Source of the DNA: Leucaena leucocephala
Lineage: Eukaryota > Streptophyta > Magnoliopsida > Fabales > Fabaceae
Assembly (NCBI GenBank): GCA_037074615.1
Contig: CM073524.1
Span: 23,977,406-24,041,405 of the forward strand
Direction of reading: 5' to 3'
DNA length: 64,000 nucleotides
Shown piece after piece: positions 35,356 through 47,185 of the stretch. The translations under genes were made by a program, and so were the position numbers. The notes beneath the pieces are model-generated. The model was not told the DNA's origin and searched no databases. It was given only the letters and a program-made list of their open reading frames with translations. Within the stretch, counting starts at the first letter, position 1; every line of letters starts with the position of its first letter.

Positions 35356-35490
35356 GGAAAAAAGATAATAAAAGCCCATTTCAATTTCATAATGACAATT
35401 TAGGCATCTGAATATTTAAAAGGACAGATTGGGCAGGAAGCCCAATCTGTCATTTGTAAATTTGAGTGAAAAGACTAAATGGCCCCTGGA
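35356..35490. repeat. left TIR of the Pack-MULE
   Basis: It contains an internal perfect hairpin at 35434-35462 (GACAGATTGGGC, 5-base loop, GCCCAATCTGTC) that is also present in the right TIR. Confidence 0.9.
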
Positions 35491-35599
35491 AGCATTTGAA
35501 GAAAAAGATGGAGAATGAAACTCAGAACAGAATGAAGCGGGAGAAAAAGCAGGAGAACAGAACTAAATAGCTCTGTTTCCTTCTGTAGTTCAACACGGT

Positions 35600-35953
35600 G
35601 CTCACTACCCACCGGCCTTTGCTTACTTCATTTTAGGTTGTCACCAAGATAATGACCAGATCTTCAGGTTGTTGCTGGCAGTTTATCATCCAAGGAATTG
35701 GTATCTTCTGCATCTAGGGCGGGACGCGAATGACGAAGAAATACGTGGGTTAGCTGCGGTAATTAGGTCAGTGCCTGCGATTCGTGCTTTTGGGAACATA
35801 GATATGTGGGCAAGGCCGATTGGGTTACCTACTTGGGCTCCACCAATATTCCCATTACACTACGAGCTGCGGTGGTTATATTGAAATTGGATAGTGGATG
35901 GAATTGGTTCATCACTTTGAATGCTAATGATTATCCCCTCATCACCTAGGATG
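35600..35953 (+). pseudogene. captured GT14 glycosyltransferase exon
   Basis: The frame reads PPAFAYFILGCHQDNDQIFR and LLLAVYHPRNWYLLHLGRDA, then SVPAIRAFGNIDM. After a one-base loss the homology goes on as GKADWVTYLGSTN, AAVVILKLDSGWNWFITLNA and NDYPLIT, where a stop (TAG) replaces the usual Gln. It then reaches a splice donor at 35954. This is the N-terminal catalytic region of plant GT14 enzymes (GlcAT14 family, arabinogalactan-protein glucuronosyltransferases of the Golgi). Frameshift, stop and location inside a MULE all say captured, non-functional fragment. Confidence 0.85.
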
Positions 35954-37244
35954 GTATGCTGATTCAATAATCTATGCTTGTGTTTTTCTTTTATTTTTTT
36001 ATTAATTTGTACTGTGTACCTTGTGTTTTATTCTTAGATTCACACACAATTTTGATTTAATTGCACCTATTTTGGACCTTAGAATATCGTATTAAATGAA
36101 AGCTTAGTTTCTCTAGATTGAGCGTTAATGCAGAATAGCTTGGTCACATATGCCTGCGTTTTCATTTGGCTTTTGACTTTTCCTAGTCTCCGGGAAAGTG
36201 TTCCCATAACTGCTAAGTCTCTGTTTTTTTTTATTTTGCTAAGAGAATTGTACCATTCTATTTAAGTAATATTAGTTATCTTAATTTTATATTTCTGAGG
36301 GTCCTAATTCTAGCTCCAAGTTGAGATTTTGAGTTTCTCCATTCTGTGCCTTTTTTTGTTGTGTAGTCTAATGTTATTCTTGTTTTTCTCCACAATTTTC
36401 TATCCTATATGCCTAGAATTTTGCAATTTTGATGGTTAGAGAAGCTAATGGGAATAGAAGAGAAAATAAGTGTTGGCCAAAATCTACATACAGGAGCCTT
36501 AACTTCATTCTTCGTTGATTAAATTATATGTCATACTTTGCTGACTGAAATATATAAAAATCCCAATAGTTGGTTGCGATAACACTCTAACATTTGATTT
36601 CCACCATGTGCTGATAGTGGTTCTTCACAAAACCTGAAATTTTAAGTGTTGCTGCTGATTGAAGAATAAAGAACCCACCTAACTTGTTCAAGTGACTTGT
36701 TCCTTTAGCAAGGTTAATGGGAGATTTTAGGTTTGGTATTAGTGGATGTGATACCCACAAAATGTATTTTGCTTTGCTTTTCACAGGTTAGAAAGGATTA
36801 GAAAATGCAAAAGACCTTGTACAGATTGAATAAGCCACTTTAGCAAGTGGAAGATCTCCTCCAAGACTAGATGCATATACCATTAAAGGGCATCTATGCC
36901 CCATTTACAATTGCTCCACTAATGGTATATGAGATAGCAAACAATACTACAATCTGATTATGATGAAGAATATGATATACTGTTATCTAAATTACTTTAA
37001 ATTATCTCATAGTGGGCTTTAATAACAATCCATAAAAAATAAAATGTTCATAACTTCAACCTGTTATAAACATACCTGACTAAAAATTACTGTTCTTCTA
37101 ATATAATTTATCATAACTTATAATTGCTTGTACTTAAAGTTTTTGTCTCCCCTTTTCCTTTTTTTCTCTCATATGTGTTTTTTCCCCAACATTTCATATG
37201 TCCATAAAATTGATGTGATTACTGGGAAGACCTATATGTTAAGA
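35954..37244. other. MULE interior, non-coding
   Basis: It probably includes intron sequence of the captured GT14 gene. No exon was recognised. Confidence 0.4.
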
Positions 37245-37667
37245 ATTATTAATGAAAAATATAAGTTTCAATCAGCCCAAGCTGTCAATTCTAGAAGCTT
37301 ATTATAGGAAGATAAATGGATCACATACTGAAGATTTTCCTGATGCACCCCTAAAGCTCTATGACTTTGTATATAGGGCACCTAATAAAATTCGTTATGA
37401 TACACAGTTATTGAATGGGACCAGAACAAAGGTCCTTGAATATGGCAGTAAGGTGCAAATAATTTTGCAGGACACTGGTACAGTAAACACTGAAAATCAC
37501 CCAATGCATTTTTATGGTCACAACTTTTATGTCATAGGTTATGGCACATGGAACTATAACCCACAAACTACACAATTCAACTTAGTAGATCCCCCTTACA
37601 TGGGCATAGTCATAGTTCCAGTGGGTGGATGTCATCAATTCGATTCGTTGCTGATAATCCAAGTATA
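37245..37667 (+). pseudogene. captured laccase exon
   Basis: Residues NISFNQPKLSILEAYYRKIN, FPDAPLKLYDF, KVLEYGSKVQIILQDT and ENHPMHFYGHNFYVIGYG, then FNLVDPPY and VPVGG, belong to the third cupredoxin domain of plant laccases (secreted multicopper oxidases of lignin polymerisation). HPMHFYGH holds copper-ligand histidines and is intact. After VPVGG a frameshift occurs where RFVADNP should follow. The second copper motif (HCHL...) is not in frame downstream. It is a single captured exon, not a gene. Confidence 0.85.
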
Positions 37668-37966
37668 AAAATGTAAAACAACTGTCTTATTTGTCTTTTT
37701 AGATGTTTGGTTTAACCTTTCTGTCATTTTTCTGCAGGGGTATGCTATATGCCCTATCACATTGACATACACTAGTCATGGAGACTAGGAATGATGTTTA
37801 TTATGAAGAATGAAAAATGAGAGCAAGAATCCTTATTACACTCTCCGACAGACATGCCGCAACCTGATCTGGATGATGTTTAAATTGTTGTAATGTCTAA
37901 CTTTTGTAATGTTTCATTTTTGGAAAGTTCATCCATTAACCAATTGATGTTGCAACTCAGGCAATC
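37610..37966. repeat. left arm of an inverted duplication in the MULE
   Basis: It runs from the VPVGG region of the laccase piece into non-coding DNA. It pairs with 39145-39500 in opposite orientation, roughly 85-90% alike with a few small gaps. The right arm encodes VPVGGW and SIRFVADNPC on the minus strand, a better-preserved copy of the laccase sequence. Confidence 0.85.
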
Positions 37967-38035
37967 ACATTTCTCTGTACGACATTTATAGTGTTAAACT
38001 TTCTAATAATTATGACTAAATTTTGTAATGACTAT

Positions 38036-39033
38036 GTACATATGGTATTTGTAAGTTCCAAAATGGTATTTGTAACTCGTTCAATGCGGTCCGCAAGTAA
38101 TGCATTAGGTTTACAATGCTTATAATGGTATTTGCAACTTTGATAATGGTATTTGCAAGTTTCACAATGGGATTTGTAACTGCCACAATTGGATTTGCAA
38201 CTCTAAAAATTGGATTTACAACTTCGATAATGGTATTTGCAATTCCCACAATGGTATTTGCAAATTTCACAATGGGATTTGTAACTCTCACAATGGGATT
38301 TACAACAACTTCCACAATAGTATTTGTAACTAATTGCACAATGATATTTGCAAGTCCCACAATTGGATTTGTAACTCTGACAATAGGATTTACAACTTTT
38401 ATAATGGGATTTGTAACTCTAACAATGTGATTTACAACTCTGGCAATATGATTTGCAACTCCGACAATAGTATTTACAACTCCCACAATGGGATTTACAA
38501 CTTTCCCAATGGTATTTGCAACTAATTGCACAATGATATTTGTAAGTCCTACAATTGGATTTAGAACTGCCAAAATTGGATTTGCAACTCTGACAATAGG
38601 ATTTATAACTTTCACAATAGTATATGCAACTCCGATAATGATATTTGTAACTTCCATAATTGGATTTACAATTTTCACAATTGAATTTGCCACTCTGACA
38701 ATAGGATTTACAACTTCCCCAATGGTATTTGCAACTTCCCCAATGGCATTTGCAATTCCGATAATAGAAACTTGCAACTTCCCCAATGGTATTTACAACT
38801 TCTACAATGAGATTTACAACTTCCACAATGGTATTTGTAACTATGGCACAATGATATTTGCAAGTCCTACAATTGGATTTGCAAGTCTGATAGTGAGATT
38901 TGTAACTCGTTTTATGAGGTCTACAACTAATGCAGTTGGTATGCTACTCTGCTAATGAGGGTTGTAACTCCTGCTATGGTATTTACAACTTTCATAATGG
39001 TATTTGCAAGTCTCACAATGGGATTTGCAACTT
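38036..39033. repeat. 21-bp minisatellite, about 47 units
   Basis: The unit is close to ACAATGGGATTTGCAACTTCC with many variants (AATTGG, AATGGT, AATAGG). The 21-base period contains no stop in several frames, so long open frames run on both strands (for example a 256-codon minus frame of NPIVRVx heptads). These are by-products of the repeat. The array fills the loop between the inverted arms. Confidence 0.93.
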
Positions 39034-39144
39034 ATAGCCATAACGTACTGCACAATTTCATTGATGGCATTGACTACTTAACTTAGGCCACTTACAAGAT
39101 ATCATCCTACCCATGACAACAATTACATTACATATGACAGCAAT

Positions 39145-39500
39145 TGCCTAAGTTGCAACATCAGTTGGTCAATGGATGAATTTTCCAAAAATAAAACATT
39201 ACAAAAGTTAGATATTACAACAATTTAAATATCATTTAGATCAAGTTGTGGCATGTCTGTGGGAGGATGTGATAAGGATTCTTGCTCTCATTTTCCATTC
39301 TTCACAATAAACACCATTCCTAGTCCCCATGACTAGTGTATGTCAATATGACAGGGCATATAGCATACCCCTGCAGAAAAATGACAGAAATGTTAAACCA
39401 ACAGTTAAAAAAAACAAATAAGATAGTTGTTTTACATTTTTATACATGGATTATCAGCAACGAATCGAATTGATACCCATCCACCCACTGGAACTCTGAC
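39145..39500. repeat. right arm of the inverted duplication
   Basis: Reverse complement of 37610-37966, with small indels. Confidence 0.85.
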
Positions 39501-40082
39501 TGTGCTCGTGGGTGGATTGATTTTGAATTTTGATATTTTGCTGTTTAACATGAATGTTAACTGTCATTAACAACTATAAGCTTCTAAGTCAATAATCTTT
39601 GACTAAATATTGATATTCAAAATTCCACCTAATAAATATAGATTACATGCTAATAAGCAAAATAGTTTAAGATACATAATTGGGCATACTAGAGAACTGG
39701 ACGATGATAAAATAATTAAAAAACAAAGAAATAAAACTAAGAAAGACACAAAAACAGAAAAGAGAAACCAAACCCAAGGGAAATTTTGTAAGTAAGAGCA
39801 TATAATAATCAACACAACAGCACCACAAAAGGAAACCTCATGACCCAGGCATTAAACAACATCCCATAGTTCTTGAATCACATAACAATCCTCGACCACA
39901 ATCAATTTGCTCATTGAGCCATTGGTCAATGGAGTTACTGCACTAGCAAAGCTAATTTGCAATAATGAATACCCTTTTCATTGTTCCACTCCATGAAAAA
40001 GTTGGAACAACATAAAATTCTAAATTCACAAACTAAGCAAAACTAAAAACGAAGATTATGGAGAATGTGTTTACATTTTATT

Positions 40083-40172
40083 TTCCAGGTGTAACTGTAT
40101 GACCACATCGAGGAGAAGGAGCTTGACTTGGAAGCTTTAATTGTGTCCACCCAGGTTCTTCAATCTCTTCCT
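40083..40172 (-). pseudogene. captured kelch-repeat exon fragment (tentative)
   Basis: The minus strand gives EEIEEPGWTQLKLPSQAPS and PRCGHTVTPG, preceded by an acceptor-like AG. W..L.L.G..P..R.GHT is the start of a kelch blade in plant galactose-oxidase/kelch proteins. It is too short to assign further. Confidence 0.45.
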
Positions 40173-40752
40173 TCCACAACACATACAAATAATCATTATG
40201 TATTCTAATAGATTAAAATAGCTGCCAGAGCAAAATATTGTGAACAGAATCATAATCATTCTTCATTGGACACGTAGGTATAAATGCAAAAAAAAGTCTA
40301 TATTTGAGAGGCAACATTATAAAAGACCTTGCTGTTTTCATAATGTGGTCAAATCAAATTTAAGTGGTCAGAATATGGAAGAGTGACCAAAGTATCCACT
40401 ATCTAATCTACCTCCTCTCCCCTCTCAAAACAAATCCATAGGTTTTGTCCAGTGCACTTGTCTTTGAAGGGAAAAGAAGAAAGCAACTAATATCATGTAT
40501 TCATGTAGACTCAAAAAACTGGATATGCATATAAAGAAATAGAAGACTGCCACAACAAATGAACAAATTGATAAAAAAAAGCACTCTAAAGGTAGAGATT
40601 ATCACTAATCACAAAGAAGAGGCACAAGATATCTCATATTGCAACTTGCAACAGTTGCTAAATAAACACAACATGCATAACATGTATACAAAAAAAGTAA
40701 AGGTGGGTTTTCAAAAGTGAAATCATATAGATGCAAAAAGAACCTTCACACT

Positions 40753-41250
40753 ACCTTCAATGCCCAGGAATAAGACCGTAAGTTTCCTTCTTGTAGAAGC
40801 ACACAGCCAAAAAAGCAAGCATTCCATAATTATTCATTCCAACCCATATACCCAATGGCATGTCAAATGCAGTCAGGCGATGTGTTGTATCAAATACTAC
40901 TGCATCACCAAAGATATCATATGACTGTATTGATGAGGCATATGACCAGGCTATATTCTCCAAACAGCTGTTCGAATCAAGGGTGAACTCAAATTTGAAA
41001 TTAAGGTATTTCTCCTTAATATTTCTGCACACTTGGTAAATCTATGCTTTCATCTTCTGGTTCTAATTTTATAAATGATTGAAGTAAATTCCTCACATCC
41101 TTTTTAGTAAAAGGAAGATATCCAGGTTCCACACACTTCTCAAGCTCCATAAGCCGCATCATTTGATGGACAGAAATCCCAGTTTTAGCATACATCCGGA
41201 TTCAGCTTTTCTCTGAATCTGAAATAGTTCTGTATGCAGGAAGAAATCAA
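40753..41250 (-). pseudogene. FAR1/FRS (FRS11-like) fragment with MULE transposase domain
   Basis: On the minus strand: GISVHQMMRLMELEKCVEPG, YLPFTKKDVRNLLQSFIKLE, then after a frame change FEFTLDSNSCLENIAWSYAS, DIFGDAVVFDTTHRLTAFDM and PLGIWVGMNNYGMLAFLAVC. DVVVFDTT carries an Asp of the DDE transposase core. A one-base loss before LRSYSWALK and a donor at about 40752 follow. The closest family I know is FRS11 of the FAR1-related proteins, nuclear factors derived from Mutator transposases. It may be a captured host FRS gene or a relic of the element's own transposase; the FRS11-like N-terminal part favours capture. Homology may extend upstream to about 41450 (a HTGSDTILASG frame). Confidence 0.75.
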
Positions 41251-41489
41251 ACTTGATTCGGTTCTAAAAGTTCGTGATTATGGTGGTTGAAAAGAATTTG
41301 TACCTGGGGCTCGTATCTGAAAAGAATGCTGTTACCAACAGAATAGCCGCCTGAAGACTCCAATAGAGGACCCGCAACGTCTTCTAATACACAACCCGAA
41401 GCCAAAATCGTATCTGACCCTGTGTGATCGTCAACTTCGATTCTACAGGAAGAGAAGGCCCCTGTGGCATCGATATGGTCATTTAGTTT

Positions 41490-41621
41490 AGGGGTAATTT
41501 GGTATTTTTACCCAAATTTATAAAAGACAGATTGGGCTTCTTGCCCAATCTGTCCTTTTAAATATTCAGATGCCCAAATTGTCATTATGAAATTGAAATG
41601 GGCTTTTGTTGTCTTTTTCCC
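41490..41621. repeat. right TIR of the Pack-MULE
   Basis: Inverted copy of 35356-35490, including the internal hairpin (GACAGATTGGGC with GCCCAATCTGTC). Confidence 0.9.
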
Positions 41622-41630
41622 ATATAAATA

Positions 41631-42647
41631 ACAAGAACTAACACTTAATTACTAATATGTGTTGATTCAAGTGGAAGAGATTTTATTTTTTAAAATATGA
41701 ATCTATATGAATATATAATTTTTTTAAAAGAATTACGTTCAATTGAGACTTATAATGCTCAAAGATAATCCAAATAAATAGCCATATGAAAAAAAAACAC
41801 TAATACTTAATTGATATTAATTTTTTTAAATAGTTACTGAATGACGTGATAAAATGCATTTATTCAAAATCCCTTGGAGTTTGTATTTTGTCAACAAAAA
41901 TTCAGATACAAAGAACTTAACCGTTTGAAATATTATAAACTTAACCATGAAAGAAATAATTAAATACTTGTAAAATATTATGTCATTAATTTATTCTCCC
42001 CTCATTAATAACTCATGAACATAAATCAATACTACTTATTGAGAAAATTAATTAATAATTAGTACCCATTTCACCTCAATTACCCTTTCTACATAGCTTG
42101 ATTCTGTAATGACATGCTCTCTTTCTCAAAAGCATATATTGTAATTAAATTACTATTTGTAGGGTATTACAAGCATTTGCATGAAGTAGAAATTAGGGAG
42201 GTGAGAAAGATTATTAATTATAGCTTTGTCGGCCACGATAATCATATATATTGTCCCTAAATAAGATATTCTATTTTAAGAAACAATTCTAATTTGTTAT
42301 CCAATACCAATACAAGAGATGATCGAATAGACTATGATCTTACAAGAAAGATAAAAACACAGGCAATCAACTATGGATGCTGTAAAATCTTATAAAATTG
42401 AACTCACAACTCTAAATTTCTGAGTTATTTTAAGGATCTAATAAATGATATTTCCAAGAATTTCAATTTCAAAACTTCCAATATTACCATAAAAAGCTTG
42501 AATATAAAAATCTAACCCGTCCTAAGATGATTTAAGTATCGCGATCCTCTATATATGAAATTTCAGGCTTTTCTATTCTGAAAACTTTGGAACTTCATAA
42601 AAAATCAATTATAGAGAAATGCTAAATTATAAAAATCATTTGATTAT
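41631..42647. other. spacer downstream of the phosphatase pseudogene
   Basis: AT-rich, no recognised gene. It should contain the former 3' untranslated region of the minus-strand gene ending at 42648. Confidence 0.4.
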
Positions 42648-45280
42648 TCAACCATCATTGTCGGATTTTGAGTCAAGTCGAACTGACTTAGCTAAGAAGG
42701 AATGGCGCACAGATATTTTTTGACTACAAGTTTGGGTTGAGAAACTGCCTTGAACATGAACAACCAAAATTACTTCCTTATCTCGTGGGTCTTCAGACCC
42801 CAAGTTTTGCGGTGTGCCATCAACTTCTTCTGAGGTATGAAATTCCTCATGGCGTATTGAGACCTCTACGTATTGCTCAGGTTTAATTATGCCAGCAGTT
42901 GGTATGACCTAATTTAGATACAATCAAATAAAATAAAAGAACATGGCGGTCAATTGGTACCTCAACTACAATCAAGAATATTGGTTCTTGTAAGTGTTTA
43001 ATTCCCAACAAAGATGAATCCAATTAATCAACTATAGTTTGATAAACATGAACAGAAATGCCGATGGCACCATAAATTGGTTACATTCTCAACATCAATG
43101 CAAGACTAGAGTGTTGATGTAAACCTATTCTAATTAATACGATTTCCCCCAAGAATTGCAAAAACTGTTTCTTATGGGAATCTTCTTGTTTTAAAAAGCT
43201 TAATGGGCAAATCAAAATGTCAAATTAATCTAAAGGAGCTAAACGATTTTTACTATTCTTGAGGATAAAATTAAAAGGTTCAAGTAATAATTTAAAGGAT
43301 GGCGAAAAAAGGTAATAATTTGATGAATTTTCTAGTTTTGGTCTTAACATGATTTATTTTGAAAATTGTTGCCTTGGGCTCAGAGAAATATAATGAGGCC
43401 AAAACTTCTGCATATGCAGTAGGATTTGCAATTAACGAAAATAAAACTCATTCTTACAATCCAAATAATAATAGATTATAAAAAAATAGAAAAGTACCTC
43501 AAGCCATCTAGGAAAGCCGAAGGCACCTCTTGGGCTATAATCAAGCGCTTCTCCATCGTTCTTAACAATATATTGGCCTTCACAACTGATCTTATATATA
43601 GCCTTATCCTTCATACTTCTGTTGGTTATGCGCAATAACGATACATCCTTATTTTGAAGAACTATACAATCCGGGATGATAGAGGCTTCTGGGACATAAA
43701 AATTTTCTTCAAGCATACATTTAATTTTTTCATTGGATGTCAAAATTTCCCCAAACTCCTTTCTTCTTATTGATCGATCAACATGAGAAACTTTGACATT
43801 AAATTTACATCGAACAGGTTTATGATCACTATCTGTCACATCCATGCAAGCATCATACCTGTAAATAGCTTTTGAATGGTGACAATTGGAACCAAGGAAA
43901 AAAAGGATAACACAAAGCAACAATAGCCATATAACATACTATAAAATTGATGACACCACAGGGCAGTCTAAATTGCACTCAGATGCTGAAGCTGAGCGAT
44001 TATCACGATATATTATTCTATCGCACCAAGCAGGAATACGCTTTTTCTCTCCAGAATCATAACCTGAGATTATGTAGAAGTTATGCAATTGTTAATTTCT
44101 GATCGATAACAAAGGATCCCTAATGCAACTCGAAATATTTATAATAAAGATAATTTGATTGAATTGGATAATCCTTTTGTTGATAACAGACATCCTGAGA
44201 TCTTGCCTATACAATATATGAAGATGAAATATGTGCTTGTTTAGATCAAGTTTGGATTAAGTCCTTCTTGAGCCGTTATAGGCCTATACTTTGATTTTGG
44301 TTTCAATTTGGTCCCGTTTTTGATAGCCCAAGTTTAGCTTCATGAATTACATATTACATGGTAATTTCAATGAAGTTCACCTGTCATCTTGTGTTCGCCA
44401 TGAAAGTAATTGACATGGGCATTATATTTCCAGTAAGCCACATCATCAGTTTCCATCAATCAGGTTAATAATAAAAAGTTGACAATACACTACACTGAAG
44501 CTGCTATGCACATTAAGCAATTAGAAGCAAGGTAAGTACTCATCAAATTTACCTGCTAAACCAGCTTTATGCCTCTCAAATTTGTAAGTGGGTGAAAATT
44601 TGATGATCTGCCCTCAGCTGATCCTTTTCTCTAAGCCAGTCAAAGCATCTTTGAGAAACAAAGTCCCTAGCTTCATCATAGGATATACCAAAAAGGCGGT
44701 AGTTGAAATCACCAAAAAATACCACCATGTCTGCCTCGGATAATTCAGACTTGGCTTCTTCAGAGTTGACACCCACAACCTACAACGTATTGAAGGCCTT
44801 ACAATTGTTATAATGTGTTGATTTTAATTTGATTTATCATTGGTTCTAAATAATTAAGATGATTATGATTGTATAGGATGATTTTATTTTGTAATTATTA
44901 GCCATTATTTCCTTGTCTTATACATCTACTATAACTAAGATGAACATGTTTGCTTCTTGAGCATAAGCTATGGCACATATTTCATAATTATAAGATATTT
45001 ACACTTCTTGGAAAAAGGCCAAGTCCTTGTATACGAATGATATTAAGTTTACTCATGTTATGGTTATTAAGATGTTCCCTCTGAAGCAGTAAGACACAAC
45101 TAACATGAACATCTTTATATGTAAGATTGAATCAGTGATATAGGAGTTCAATGAATCGATGTAACAACAGATGCTAATCAATACGAATAGTAGTACAACT
45201 AATTCATTAAATGCATTTAGTTGGGTTACTCCTTCCTTCATAAAGGATACCGGTTTATTAATACTTCATAGCCACTAATG

Positions 45281-46682
45281 TTACTTTCTTCGAATCCACA
45301 CCCTTCTGTTCAGCCTCACATATTGATGATTCTCTAATTGTCTTTGAGGTGCTTCCAATTCCCTCATCAATCGTGTCCATAGTTTTTTTTTGTTACCCAC
45401 CCGGTTCACCAGAGCTTTGCCCCGACTACATCCGGATCCGACCCGCGTCGCACACCTGGCTATGGTGGGTGAGTCTCCCAACGGGGATTTTCTGCGTACG
45501 CCAAGGCTCGAACTCGAGACCTCGCTTAAGCGATACCGAGCCGCTTACCACTCGGACCAACCCCCGTTGGTATTGTGTCCATAGTTGATTCCAAGTATGC
45601 TCCTCCTTTTTTGCACAAGCCCAATCACAACCTCCAGCAAACATTGTGATATTCTTGATAATTCACATATATTTCTACACCTGTTCCGGCTCCATTTCTG
45701 CCTCCAAATGATGGCTTCTCTATTGATATTCACAAAGGTACTCATTCTTTTCATAATCCTCATCTTGATTACAATTTTGAGTTACCATTATCTTTCATTG
45801 CCCTACTATGCCTTTGTTTCCTCTTTGTCCTCCGTTTCTATCCCATAAACTACAAAGGATGTTCTCTCTCACCTTGGGCAGAGACAAGCGATGATATAAG
45901 AAATGGAGGTATGTAGTCTAATGGCTTGGCCTTAATAGTATTGTTGATGACCCCTTGATAGCACATCTAGTTGCCAAGGGCTATATGCAGATCTTTGGTT
46001 AAAATTGCTTCTATTCGTGTGCTATTATTTATTGCTGCTATTAAACACTAGCCTCTACCAACTTAATATAAAAATGCCTTTCTTCATGATAATCTTGAAG
46101 GACAAGTTAACATGGAGCAGCCTCCTAGATTTGTTGCTTAAAGGGAGTTTGTCTTAGCAAGAAAACTATTTCATTCTATTTATGAACTATAACAATTACC
46201 ATGGGCTTGGTTTGGGTGTTTTAACAGCGTTATGGAGTAATTTAGATTACTTAAAAGTGAAACTAACCACTACTTATCTAATGTGCATTGGAATCATAAT
46301 CTCTATGAACATCTAATTGCCAATGAGAACGATATCATCATCACATGCAATGATCATGAAGGAATTTCTCAACTTAAACAACACTTGCTTGATCATTTTA
46401 GACCAACATGTTATAATGTTGACCAATTGACACTTAAATGGATCCTAACACATACTTCTACCAGGATATGGGGCCTTTAATGGATCCCTGTGGATATCAA
46501 CGACTGGCTAAAAAGTTAAACTATCTAATAATCACTTAGCTAGACATCTTTTTACTATGATTATAGGGAGTCAATTCCTACAATCACCAGACATTAATCA
46601 TTGGTAAGTAGTGATACATATTCTTGAGTATCAAAGGAGCACTTGGCAAGCATGCAGATCACAAACACTCCCGAGTGGTTAG
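45281..46682 (+). pseudogene. copia integrase tail/reverse transcriptase, heavily decayed
   Basis: Readable islands: SLPYYAFVSSLSSVSIP (RT entry), AHLVAKGYMQIFG, NVHWNHNLYEH and ANENDIIITCNDHEG (the YVDD region, degraded), ISQLKQHLLDHF, and later a KLNYLIIT island with the motif of RKLNYLTITRPD. Stops and frameshifts are frequent. The frame is interrupted by a SINE (45385-45574) and ends at 46682, where the gypsy element begins. Confidence 0.7.
45385..45574 (-). mobile_element. SINE, family A, copy 2 (full length)
   Basis: It is flanked by a direct repeat GTGTCCATAGTT (45373-45384 and 45575-45586) and ends in a run of A on the minus strand. On that strand it begins ACCAACGGGGGTTGGTCCGA, has the A box TGGTCCGAGTGG and the B box GAGTTCGAGCC, and then GGAGACTCACCCACCATAGC and a CCGGGTGGGTAAC end before the A run. 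It is inserted in the decayed pol region of the old copia. Confidence 0.93.
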
Positions 46683-46687
46683 ATATT

Positions 46688-47185
46688 TGATGTGTCCTGC
46701 ACTAGAAATGGAAAATACACAGAAAGCTAGCAACTTCTGGATAAATATGAAGGTTTATATTAATAGTTTCAGCAGAATCAAAGTTACAGAAGAAATACAA
46801 TGATCCTGAATAAACCCCTCCTACCTTAAAATACAGAACATATGCTAACTGAACTCTCATCACTCGCTGGTCCTCATCTGGAGATTTGAGAGTCCAGCCT
46901 CTCCTATCCTAGTACTCACAAAATGCCTGCCCTCCTTCACAGGTTCCTGCCTCTATATATTACCACAACTTATCGGCACCCTTTCCAAAATAAAAGTCAA
47001 AAGGCAGCAACTTCAAAAAGACAACAGCTACACAAAAGCCTATAGCCACCTAGTTTTATGTTTCTTTCTCCAATTCAGCATTAGTATTTGGGTCAACCCC
47101 CTGAACCCCAAAAGGTACCTTTCCTTCTTCATGTTTTCCATGTCTCTTCCTCTTGTATGTATTTGCAGCAAAAGCAAATGTATCA
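46688..47185 (-). repeat. 3' LTR of the gypsy element
   Basis: Intact copy. It contains AAAAGCCTATAGCC at about 47031-47046, the uninterrupted version of the copia insertion site. Confidence 0.93.

Larger units (their letters stand above)
35356..41621. mobile_element. Pack-MULE (Mutator-like element, 6266 bp)
   Basis: Terminal inverted repeats of about 130 bp (35356-35490 and 41490-41621) are roughly 88% alike by eye. They begin GGAAAAAAGATAATAAAAGC on the left and, reverse-complemented, GGGAAAAAGACAACAAAAGC on the right. A perfect 9-bp target duplication flanks them. No complete Mutator transposase is present. The inside carries fragments of at least four unrelated plant genes, plus an inverted duplication enclosing a minisatellite. 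It is a non-autonomous, gene-capturing element. Confidence 0.92.

Noticed and set aside
37245..37667. A functional laccase gene
   Set aside because: Only one exon of the third domain is present, with a frameshift, inside a Pack-MULE.
38016..38786. 256-codon minus frame of NPIVxV heptads as a gene
   Set aside because: It is produced by the 21-bp minisatellite inside a MULE. Other frames on both strands are equally open, and there is no start context or splice structure.
38036..39033. CRISPR-like array
   Set aside because: Units are contiguous 21-bp repeats without unique spacers, in a plant nuclear genome.
40757..41032. An autonomous Mutator transposase
   Set aside because: Only part of the domain remains, with frameshifts. 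The flanking homology is to FRS11-type host proteins, and the element lacks the remaining catalytic residues.
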